From: DASYKS01 sp031404815
GTDB lineage: Bacteria > Acidobacteriota > Thermoanaerobaculia > Multivoradales > UBA5704
Assembly (NCBI GenBank): GCA_031404815.1
Contig: JANNIH010000019.1
Span: 86,905-150,904, forward strand
Length of the DNA stretch: 64,000 nt
Direction: 5' to 3'
The notes beneath the pieces are model-generated. The model had not been told where the DNA came from and made no database searches. It saw only the letters and a program-made list of their open reading frames with translations. Within the stretch, counting starts at the first letter, position 1. Every line of letters begins with the position of its first letter. This document shows, one piece after another, positions 47,194-54,410 of this stretch. A program made the translations under genes and the position numbers.

Positions 47194-47781
47194 TCAGCCC
47201 AGTCCGGCGTACCGCAGCCGCCTCGAAGGGCTGGAGAACACAACATCCTCCGGTCGGAAGAGCTTGGGATCCCACGGCCCGCCGACCCACTCTCGATACA
47301 TTTGATGCTCTCGGTGGCCAGGATGGGACATCGCCTTGAGGAATTCGGCGTAGCCGGATGGCCCGCCGACGTCCTCGGGCGGACCCTTACGTTCTCCGGC
47401 GGTGCAGCGCGGATAGCGCACCTTGGCCTCCGCCGGCCGACGCGATTCCAGGGTCACAAAGTGGTACCAATCGTCTCCGAAGTCATATAGGTAGGAGCAG
47501 TGGGTGGGCACCGCAACGAGCCAGTCGCTGAGCGGGGTCTCCCAACTCGCGAGAAGCCCGGCGTCTTGTTCGAACTCGGCCATGCCGGGAATTCCGATCC
47601 GCGCCTTCTCGTCGCCGGAAGGGAACTCGAACTCATGAAGGTGCATGTCCTTCCACCCAAAAGCGTCCTGGATCGCACAGTGAAGGTGCCAGAAGGTCCC
47701 CTCCGCGCGGATCTCGAAACGACGCCAGATCGGCGGGGTGGTCTCCTCGAGGCGGACGTGAAACACCAGGATCTCTTTCAT
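47194..47781 (-). CDS. Plasmid pRiA4b ORF-3 family protein
   Basis: This 195-residue protein has the family pattern: FHVRLEETTPPIWRRFEI, FWHLHCAIQDAFGWKDMHLHEF, YLYDFGDDWYHFVTLE and a C-terminal region with CTAGERKGPPEDVGG. The family is widespread on mobile elements and its function is not established; the conserved WRR, HLH and DFGDDW blocks suggest a nucleic-acid or ligand-binding role. It lies next to the leader end of the CRISPR array. Confidence 0.9.
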   Translation of the reverse strand: MKEILVFHVRLEETTPPIWRRFEIRAEGTFWHLHCAIQDAFGWKDMHLHEFEFPSGDEKARIGIPGMAEFEQDAGLLASWETPLSDWLVAVPTHCSYLYDFGDDWYHFVTLESRRPAEAKVRYPRCTAGERKGPPEDVGGPSGYAEFLKAMSHPGHREHQMYREWVGGPWDPKLFRPEDVVFSSPSRRLRYAGLG

Positions 47782-47822
47782 GGGCGCAGCCTATCGCGCC
47801 GCGATCTTCCAGACCACATGGT

Positions 47823-47842
47823 CCCTGAGCGAAGTCGAAGGG
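47823..47842. repeat. Second copy of the 20-bp dispersed repeat
   Basis: CCCTGAGCGAAGTCGAAGGG is identical to 11986-12005. It lies in the gap between the pRiA4b ORF-3 gene and the radical SAM gene. It is an imperfect palindrome of a kind scattered in many genomes. Confidence 0.8.
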
Positions 47843-47878
47843 ACGGTCGTCAACCCGAGCGGCGGTCGGTCCGAATCG

Positions 47879-49360
47879 TCACTCCGCCCAGATCCGCCGC
47901 ACCACCACGCCGAGCTGGCGGGTATCTCCGCTCAAGCCGAGAGCGGCCGGCGACCAGGGCTCGTCGGTTCCGATCGCCCCGCGCATCGCTTCGCCGATGC
48001 CGTCGGCCGGCAGGGGAAACGACAGCTCGTGCCAACCGCTGGCGTCGACTTCGAAGTTGCCCAGCCGCCGACCTTCGACTTCGACCCAACCGGCCACCGG
48101 CTCCTTGCCCCAAGAAAGTGCCTCGACGATCAGCCGCTTTCTGCCAAGGGTCCGGAGCAGGAAATCGGCGCGCTGGGAAGTCCAGCGGATCGGCTCCGGG
48201 ACGTTCTCTAGCGGATGCCAGCCCGCGCCCAGGTGGTCGAGGTCGTTGAGGCCGACCACGATCCGATCCTCGATCTTGCGCTCGAAACCCGCCCTCTCGG
48301 CAGCCATGACGAGCGGGCAGCCGGCGCTGTGGTCCCGGCAGAACTTCGGGATTTCTCCCGCCGCGAGCGCTTCCCGCAGCCCCTGCGCGGTTTCGCCGTT
48401 CCAGATTTCGGGCAGCGGAGTGGTCGCGAGGTCGCCGAACGGGATTCGATGATACGGACAGCCGAAGACCTTCTGGGTGTGCTCTTGGAGGAACAGAAAA
48501 CGCCACGGGATCAGGCAGGGGGTCGGGACCCCCGGTTCGGCGAAGCCGCGAATCGCGCTGTCGCGCGCGGCGTCCCATTGGAGGATGCAGGGAATGCCGA
48601 GCTCGGCGGCCTGGGCGGTCGCCGCCTCACCGATCTCGACCAGCTCGGCGTAGGGGAGCATCTCGTCCGTATAGACGAAGTCGTAGCCGAAATGCCCGAG
48701 CGGCACGCTCGGCCGGTTGTGCAGCGACGCGAGCAGGGCCCGCGCGCCGAGATCGCGCACCAGGCGAAGGAAGTCCGGCACCTCCTGGCGGTTGATCTTC
48801 ATCACGATGAAGGTGAGGATCAGGTCCGGGGCGGCGCCCTGGTTTAAGCGCCGGTAGGTCTCCACGTAGTAGCGGACGTTCTCGATCACCCGTGCGAGGC
48901 TCTTGCCCGTCAGCTGGTAGAACGTGCCTTCGGTCGCCGCGTTGAACGAGACGTGAACCCCTAAGCGGGGGCCGCACGCCGCGAGCCGGTCGGCTTTGGC
49001 CGGAGAGAGCAGCAACCCGTTGGTGACGAACGAGAACACCTGGCCGTTGCCGGTGAACTTCAGGGCGACCTCGACCAGCCCGGCGTGGCCGAGCGGCTCG
49101 CCAAAACTGTCCTCATTGACGTGCTCGCAGCGGTCGAGCAGGGGGGCATACTTTTCGAGGTGGGAGACGTCGAGCGGCGAATAGTTGTGGCCGAAGTTCT
49201 TGCCCGAGCAGAACAGGCAGGGTGGATCGACGTTGCAGATGCCGGTGAGCTCGATATTCACCTGGAGCGGCGACGACTCCAAGCGGACTGCGCCGGCTCG
49301 GACCTCGGCATTGTTCAGAACTCGGTTCTCGGTGATCATGCTCATCCGAAGAGGCCCCAT
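47879..49360 (-). CDS. Radical SAM/SPASM domain protein
   Basis: This 493-residue protein has an N-terminal radical SAM domain. The cluster cysteines are Cys42, Cys48 and Cys51 (GICNVDPPCLFCSG), giving CX5CX2C rather than the usual CX3CX2C. A SPASM-like domain follows with Cys282, Cys301, Cys341 and Cys348 and the typical PEIWNGE block. The last 130 residues form a beta-rich domain of unknown type. SPASM enzymes often mature peptides or dehydrogenate alcohols. It is divergent from the aldo/keto-reductase-like gene. The start is uncertain: ATG 49360 or 49345. Confidence 0.85.
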   Translation of the reverse strand: MGPLRMSMITENRVLNNAEVRAGAVRLESSPLQVNIELTGICNVDPPCLFCSGKNFGHNYSPLDVSHLEKYAPLLDRCEHVNEDSFGEPLGHAGLVEVALKFTGNGQVFSFVTNGLLLSPAKADRLAACGPRLGVHVSFNAATEGTFYQLTGKSLARVIENVRYYVETYRRLNQGAAPDLILTFIVMKINRQEVPDFLRLVRDLGARALLASLHNRPSVPLGHFGYDFVYTDEMLPYAELVEIGEAATAQAAELGIPCILQWDAARDSAIRGFAEPGVPTPCLIPWRFLFLQEHTQKVFGCPYHRIPFGDLATTPLPEIWNGETAQGLREALAAGEIPKFCRDHSAGCPLVMAAERAGFERKIEDRIVVGLNDLDHLGAGWHPLENVPEPIRWTSQRADFLLRTLGRKRLIVEALSWGKEPVAGWVEVEGRRLGNFEVDASGWHELSFPLPADGIGEAMRGAIGTDEPWSPAALGLSGDTRQLGVVVRRIWAE

Positions 49361-49446
49361 TCTACCCGTTGACGGCTGATCTTTGAGCTAAGCTTCAATC
49401 TAGCACGCGCCCTGCCCCTTCACCCGAAAACCGAGGCGATGCACCC

Positions 49447-50340
49447 ATGCTTGCCCCCGCCGCCGCCGAGCCCTTGGTGCCCCTTCGATCGCTGGGGGCG
49501 ACCGGCGTTCGGCTGCCCGTACTCGGGTTGGGTACGGCGCCCGCCGGTCATCGCCCGGAAGCGGAGGCCGTCGCCTTCTTCCATGCCTGCCTGGATGCCG
49601 GCGTCACTCATTTCGACACGGGACCCGCCCTGGGCGGCTTCGGCCAGGCGCAGAAATACCTGGGGCAGGTGCTCGCGACGCGGCGCGAGGGGGTCTTTGT
49701 CGCGACGCGCTGCTGTCTGCCCGACGGGGAAGCGGCGCTCGCGCAGCTCCGGCAGAACCTCGCGGACCTCGGTATCGAGCGGGCGGATCTGGTCTATGTC
49801 CAGAGCTTGGGCAACGACGAGATGGCCCCCGATAAGATCTTCGCCGCCAATGGCGTCTGCAAAGCCTTGGAGAAGGCCCGGACCGACGGGTTGACCCGCT
49901 TTCTCGGCGTCTCCGGGCATCATCGGCCGGGGCGGTTTCTGACCGCTATCGCGGAGTGGGATTTCGACGTGATGCTCACCGCGGCGAACCTGGTCGCGCG
50001 GCACCGTTACGCGTTCGAGACGACGGTCTGGCCGCAAGCGGCGCGGCGTGGGATCGCGCTCCTCGCGATGAAGGTTTTCGGCGGTGTCAAGGAGAGCCGC
50101 CTCCGCGCCAAAGGGGCCGCCCTGCCGGAATCGATGCAAACGGCGGGGCTGCGCTACGCCCTCGGCCTTCCGGGTGCCTCCGGCGTCGTGCTCGGCATGC
50201 TCGACGAAACGGAGCTGAGCCAGAACCTCGCCCGGGTGCGCGCCTTTGCACCGCTCTCCGGGGAGGAGCTGGCGGCGCTCGAAGCGCCGACCCGCGAGCT
50301 GGCCGAGGAGTGGGGTGAGATCTACGGTCCGGTGGTGTGA
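49447..50340 (+). CDS. Aldo/keto reductase-fold protein lacking most of the catalytic tetrad
   Basis: This 297-residue TIM-barrel protein is of the AKR type (LGLGTAPAG, HFDTGPALGG, FLGVSGHHRPGRF, ALLAMKVFGGVKES, LGLPGASGVVLGML). Of the catalytic Asp-Tyr-Lys-His tetrad only Asp is kept: Tyr is replaced by Leu (DTGPALG), Lys by Arg (VATRCC) and His by Gln (VYVQSLGND). It may bind a nucleotide cofactor or a partner without normal reductase activity. The gene is divergent from the radical SAM gene and convergent with the aminotransferase gene. Confidence 0.82.
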   Translation: MLAPAAAEPLVPLRSLGATGVRLPVLGLGTAPAGHRPEAEAVAFFHACLDAGVTHFDTGPALGGFGQAQKYLGQVLATRREGVFVATRCCLPDGEAALAQLRQNLADLGIERADLVYVQSLGNDEMAPDKIFAANGVCKALEKARTDGLTRFLGVSGHHRPGRFLTAIAEWDFDVMLTAANLVARHRYAFETTVWPQAARRGIALLAMKVFGGVKESRLRAKGAALPESMQTAGLRYALGLPGASGVVLGMLDETELSQNLARVRAFAPLSGEELAALEAPTRELAEEWGEIYGPVV

Positions 50341-50343
50341 GCC

Positions 50344-51996
50344 TCAACCCGGCAGCGGCGGGATCTCCAGGTACGAAACGATTCGATCCTTGGCGTTCGC
50401 CTCCGCTACGACACCGAAGGCGTGCTCGAACGCTGTACGGGTCAGCTCGAACGCCTCGTCGTCGTGCGCCCAGCTGGGCAAGAAGAGGTTCTGGGTGGTG
50501 AGCACCCCCTGCCGGAGCAGTTCTTGGTGGAACAGCGTCCGCAGGAGCGTCCGCCGTCGCGGGTCCTCCTCGGCGAAGACGAGCATCTGACGGAAGGGCG
50601 GTCCGATCATCTCGGCCGCAATCCCGGACGCGGCACTCGCTTCGCGCGCGAGCGCGGCGAGCCGCCCGCCATAGCTCGCAATGCGCGCCGGGACATCCTC
50701 TTCGCGATAGATGCGAAGGGCGGCTCGGGCCGCGGCGAAAGAATACATCTCGCCTTTGAACGTCGGCTCGTAGAAGATCTTGCCGATCGCCGCATCGAAG
50801 AACTCCCTCCGGCCGATCAATGCGGAGAGCGGCATCCCGCCCGAGAGCGCTTTGCCCAAGCAGGTGAGGTCGGGGATGACACCGGTCGCGTGCTGCACGC
50901 TGCCGCCGAGGTGACGGAACCCGGTGAGGATTTCATCGAAGATCACCAGGGCGCCTTCCGTGCGGGCGAGCGCGTCGAGATCGCGGAGGAAGGCGGGATC
51001 CGCCTCTTGGATCGGCCCGTGGCTCCCCTCGATCGCGCCCGCCGGTTCGAGCAGGACCGCCGCGACCTGGCCGCGATGCGCCGCGAACAGCTGCGCCACC
51101 TGGTCCCGATCGTTCGGACGAAACGGCAGCACGATCGGCTCGCCCCGCACCGGGACTCCGGTCGCGGCGAAACCGTATTTCTCGACGTTCCAATCCTGCC
51201 AACCGTGGTAGCCGCAGGTGAGTACCACCGGCCGGCCGGTATAGGCGCGCGCGAGGCGCACGGCCGCGGTGCAGACATCCGAGCCGTTCTTGCCGAAAGT
51301 GGCGGCGGTGGCCCCCGGAAACATCGCGCAGAGGCTTTCGGCCACCTCGGGCATCAGGGTGTGGGTGAGCGTGAGGATGGCGGCCGAGGAGAGCGCCTCC
51401 GTGAGCGCCTCTTGAATCCGCGGGTGCGCGTAGCCCAAGAGCGCGCACCCCCAGCCCATCAGATAGTCGATATACCCGCGCCCTTCGAGGTCGGTGATCC
51501 GACACCCCCGGGCCGAGCGCGCGAACTGCGGATAGCCACCACCCGCGCCACTCCACGAAACGCCGTCGCAGGCCAGCCAGGTGCGGGCGTGGCTCAAGAG
51601 CACCTGATCGCGCAGGCGCCCGGTCTCCGTCCAGCTCCGCTCGACGATGTCGACCAGAACGCGGAGCGGCGGGGAGGTGTGCGGTTGTGGGTCGTCGCCT
51701 GGATCGACCAGAGCGATCTCGAATTCGTGCCGGCCGATCTCGCTCGGGGTCCGGAATACCCAGTGCAACGTGGCGCGCTCGCCGGGTTCGACGACGTGGG
51801 GAAGCGCAAGGACCGCGAGCCGTGCGCCGTCGAAAGCGACGGCGACCTGGACTTGGCCCACCGCCCAGGGGAGATGGCCCCGATTGTTCAGGGCGAGCCA
51901 GAGCGTGCAGACCTCGCCGCCGGGGAGTTCCGACGGAATGTTGTGATCGGCGTAGGCCACGCCGATCCCGGGAAGGTCTTCTTCGGCAGCGCTCAT
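50344..51996 (-). CDS. Class III PLP-dependent aminotransferase with N-terminal beta-sandwich domain
   Basis: This 550-residue protein has an N-terminal Ig-like domain (about 10-118: GGEVCTLWLALNNRGHLPW and following) and a class III aminotransferase domain resembling glutamate-1-semialdehyde aminomutases (FGKNGSDVCTAAVRLARAYTG, CGYHGWQDW). The PLP lysine is Lys382 in LGKALSGGMPL and the PLP aspartate Asp354 in FDEILTGFR. Substrate unknown. It follows the SDR gene by 27 bases on the same strand. The added N-terminal domain resembles those that bind sugar-nucleotide or polysaccharide substrates (inference). Confidence 0.87.
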   Translation of the reverse strand: MSAAEEDLPGIGVAYADHNIPSELPGGEVCTLWLALNNRGHLPWAVGQVQVAVAFDGARLAVLALPHVVEPGERATLHWVFRTPSEIGRHEFEIALVDPGDDPQPHTSPPLRVLVDIVERSWTETGRLRDQVLLSHARTWLACDGVSWSGAGGGYPQFARSARGCRITDLEGRGYIDYLMGWGCALLGYAHPRIQEALTEALSSAAILTLTHTLMPEVAESLCAMFPGATAATFGKNGSDVCTAAVRLARAYTGRPVVLTCGYHGWQDWNVEKYGFAATGVPVRGEPIVLPFRPNDRDQVAQLFAAHRGQVAAVLLEPAGAIEGSHGPIQEADPAFLRDLDALARTEGALVIFDEILTGFRHLGGSVQHATGVIPDLTCLGKALSGGMPLSALIGRREFFDAAIGKIFYEPTFKGEMYSFAAARAALRIYREEDVPARIASYGGRLAALAREASAASGIAAEMIGPPFRQMLVFAEEDPRRRTLLRTLFHQELLRQGVLTTQNLFLPSWAHDDEAFELTRTAFEHAFGVVAEANAKDRIVSYLEIPPLPG

Positions 51997-52023
51997 CTTC
52001 GATCTCTCCTCTGGGCGTCCGGT

Positions 52024-52821
52024 CTACTTGGACCGTTGCCAGGGTCCGAACGCGACGCCCCCGGAGACTTCGATCGTGGTGCCGTTGATCGCCTCGTTCT
52101 CGATCGCGAACTTGATCGTGGCGGCGAGCTCCTCGGGCTCGACCAGGCGGCCCAACGGCACGTCTTGGACAACGCCTTGGAGCGCCGGCTGGCTCATCGC
52201 TTTGAGCGCCTCGGTGCCCGTGTAGCCGGGGGCGATGCCGACCACCCGGATCCCCTTGATGCCGGACCAGTGGAGTTCCGCGGCGAGGATTTTCGGCCAG
52301 AGTGCCACGGCGGCTTTGGTCGATGCGTAGTTGACCTGACCCGGCTGTCCCGCCTTGTTGATCGAAGAGATCACGAACAAGACACCCGTCCAACCGTGGT
52401 CGGCCATCCGCCGGGCGCCCTCGCGCAAGGTGATGAAGGCCCCGATCAGGTTGACCTCGACCACGGCGCGAAAGTCGTCGGTCGAAAGAACGCGGTGGAT
52501 CTTGCCGGTGGCCGGGTCTCGGTTGAGCATGAGCCCATCGCGGGCGACCCCGGCGTTTGCGATCACGACGTGGATCGCGCCGAACGCCTCGATCGCGGCA
52601 TCCATCAGCCGCTCGACATCGTCGTCCCGCGTCACGTCGGCGACCACGGCCAACGCCTCCCCTCCGGCGGCGCGAATCTCATGAGCCGCTTGCTCGACGG
52701 CCTCCCCGAGCAGATCACCGAGGACCACTTTGACGCCCTCGGCCGCGAGAGATCTGGCGACGCCCAAGCCGATCCCGCGGGCTCCTCCGGTAATGACGGC
52801 GACACGGTCTGCGAGGCTCAC
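52024..52821 (-). CDS. Short-chain dehydrogenase/reductase (FabG-like)
   Basis: This 265-residue SDR has the NAD(P)-binding GGARGIGLGVA, NAG, catalytic serine in FVISSINKAG, and the YASTK pair (Tyr and Lys). The ending NGTTIEVSGGVAFG is typical. The start is GTG 52821 with a GGAGG site upstream; longer frames to 52872 lack it. It is the first gene of a two-gene unit with the class III aminotransferase. This suggests a keto/amine pathway, with the substrate unknown. Confidence 0.9.
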   Translation of the reverse strand: MSLADRVAVITGGARGIGLGVARSLAAEGVKVVLGDLLGEAVEQAAHEIRAAGGEALAVVADVTRDDDVERLMDAAIEAFGAIHVVIANAGVARDGLMLNRDPATGKIHRVLSTDDFRAVVEVNLIGAFITLREGARRMADHGWTGVLFVISSINKAGQPGQVNYASTKAAVALWPKILAAELHWSGIKGIRVVGIAPGYTGTEALKAMSQPALQGVVQDVPLGRLVEPEELAATIKFAIENEAINGTTIEVSGGVAFGPWQRSK

Positions 52822-53007
52822 GGGCAGATCCTCCAAAGGGCACACCACCGAGCAAAAAACGCCCTTTCTCATCCGGCCAGGAGAAGATCCCCTCGCCAGC
52901 TTCTTTTCGAATGGACTCGCCTATTGTCCTATAAACGGAGGAAAGCCGCGACGTTCGACGTCTTGGGGCCGGTTCCGGTGGCGCCCCCGATGCGTCACAA
53001 TCCCCCC

Positions 53008-53400
53008 ATGAGCCCTTCCCCGATCGATGCCTTCGAAGATTCTCTCTTGGACCGCCTGCGGGCGATCTGCCTCGCGTTGCCCGAGGCGACCGAGCGGCCG
53101 AGCCATGGCGAGCCGACCTGGTTCGTGGGCGGCAAGAAGACGTTCGCGATGTTCGACAACCATCATCACGGCGCCGACCATGTGGCGGTGGTCTGTGCGG
53201 CCCCCGACGGCGCGCAGGAGACGCTGATCGCGCTCTCGCCCGAGGTCTACTTTCGGCCCCCCTACGTCGGCCACCGCGGCTGGATCGGCATCCGGCTCGA
53301 CCGAGGGGTCGATTGGGACGAGGTGGCCGAGCGGATCGAGGAGTCGTATCGCTGCGTGGCGCCGAAACGGTGGGTTGCGGAACTCGAAGGTCGGGACTGA
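53008..53400 (+). CDS. MmcQ/YjbR family protein
   Basis: This 130-residue protein has the YjbR (CyaY-like) fold signatures CLALPEATERPSHGEPTWFVG, KTFAMFDNHHHG and PPYVGHRGWIGIRLD. The family binds DNA in some cases and has no defined function in general. ATG 53008 is chosen; an alternative ATG at 52990 has no better site. It converges with the next gene, whose stop is 4 bases away. Confidence 0.86.
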   Translation: MSPSPIDAFEDSLLDRLRAICLALPEATERPSHGEPTWFVGGKKTFAMFDNHHHGADHVAVVCAAPDGAQETLIALSPEVYFRPPYVGHRGWIGIRLDRGVDWDEVAERIEESYRCVAPKRWVAELEGRD

Positions 53401-53404
53401 CGGG

Positions 53405-53968
53405 TCACCCCGCCGCGTCGAACGCCTGCCGCAGCCAGCCGATCACTTCGGCATCCACCTCGGCGGCCGAGGCGAGGCGAACCCGATGCGACATCATCCC
53501 GTTCCAGCTGCCGGCGGCTTCCAGGCGGCCGGTGGGAGCCACCCCTTTGAGCACCAGACCGAGATCGACGCGGGTTGCCGCGCCGGGCTGGATCAGGCCC
53601 AGCTGCTTCTTGCGGCGCAGGCTCACATAGCCCTTCTTCGGAGCCTCTTCAAGGTCGCTTCCGAAGCCTCGCAGGGCGGTCATCAGCGCGTCGTGGATCG
53701 GGCGCAGCCCCGCCTTGCCCCCCGTATAGAGATCGTCCACCGGATCGGCGCTCGCAGCCGTGGGCGGCGTTTCCTCCTCGCGCGAGCGGAGCGCCACCAG
53801 ATTCGCATAGCCGTGGCCGATGCCGTACGTCTCTTTCAAGAACTTGACGATCTCGCCGTGCTTGGAGGCGCCGCACGAGCGGGCGATCGCCAGCCATTCG
53901 GCGAAGCTCTTGCCGGTCTTCTCTTCGAGGTTCGCGATCTGATTGAGCGTAGCGGCGGCGACGTCCAT
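53405..53968 (-). CDS. DUF4287 and DUF5655 domain protein
   Basis: This 187-residue protein has a DUF4287 domain (LEEKTGKSFAEWLAIARSCG to GIGHGYANLVALR, about 10-62) and a DUF5655-type domain (about 85-187: KKGYVSLRRKKQLGLIQPG, VDLGLVLKGV, MMSHRVRLAS). The pairing is common in Acidobacteriota and Actinobacteria; function unknown. A GGAGAAG site precedes the ATG. The hairpin 29 bases upstream separates it from the RiPP-like gene. Confidence 0.87.
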   Translation of the reverse strand: MDVAAATLNQIANLEEKTGKSFAEWLAIARSCGASKHGEIVKFLKETYGIGHGYANLVALRSREEETPPTAASADPVDDLYTGGKAGLRPIHDALMTALRGFGSDLEEAPKKGYVSLRRKKQLGLIQPGAATRVDLGLVLKGVAPTGRLEAAGSWNGMMSHRVRLASAAEVDAEVIGWLRQAFDAAG

Positions 53969-53996
53969 GGCGCTTCTCCTTTAGCTGGTTTTGAAA

Positions 53997-54020
53997 GGGA
54001 GCGCACCGAGGTGCGCTCCC
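53997..54020 (-). terminator. Terminator after the RiPP-like precursor gene
   Basis: Perfect 11-base arms GGGAGCGCACC and GGTGCGCTCCC are separated by 2 bases (the inner pairs open to form the loop), followed on the minus strand by TTTCAAAA. It lies 15 bases after the precursor stop and would insulate the high-copy small transcript from the gene beyond. Confidence 0.8.
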
Positions 54021-54034
54021 GGGAATGGGCCGGA

Positions 54035-54178
54035 TCAGTGGCAGTGGCCGGACATGTGAGGGCAGACGCTGTCGTCCGACCAAGCGTTGCCGACGATCTT
54101 GGCGAGATCCGGGCTGCCCATCTGCAGGAGAGTTTCTTTGGCGATCACAAGTTTCGGGGTCCGCGTCGTTTTCTTCAT
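54035..54178 (-). CDS. Probable RiPP precursor peptide (class I lanthipeptide-like)
   Basis: This 47-residue peptide is too short for most gene lists. It has a lysine-rich leader with the KLVIAKETLLQM block (compare the KLxLNKETLxxL motif of class I lanthipeptide leaders), PDLAKIVGN before the predicted core, and a C-terminal core AWSDDSVCPHMSGHCH with two Ser pairs and two Cys. A ribosome site AAGAAAGG lies before the ATG and a strong terminator after the stop. No LanB, LanC, transporter or protease gene is adjacent, so the modifying enzymes may be elsewhere. The M28 peptidase gene is divergent from it. Confidence 0.7.
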   Translation of the reverse strand: MKKTTRTPKLVIAKETLLQMGSPDLAKIVGNAWSDDSVCPHMSGHCH

Positions 54179-54410
54179 GGTCCGACCTTTCTTGCAGGCG
54201 ACGGTCTCGACACTCGCCCGCGGCTCCTCTCGACGGGATGGATACGTAGAGGAGGGCGCGAGGTTTTGGCGAGATCGACGCATGCAGGTTGCATGCACTC
54301 GCCCCCCTTGCCCCCATTTCCCCCCTCTGTGGCACCATAGAGGAGAGTAGAGACCTGTGGATGCGGCCGGACCTCGGCCGAATTTCGTTGGGCACTCGAG
54401 GGAGCGCGCG

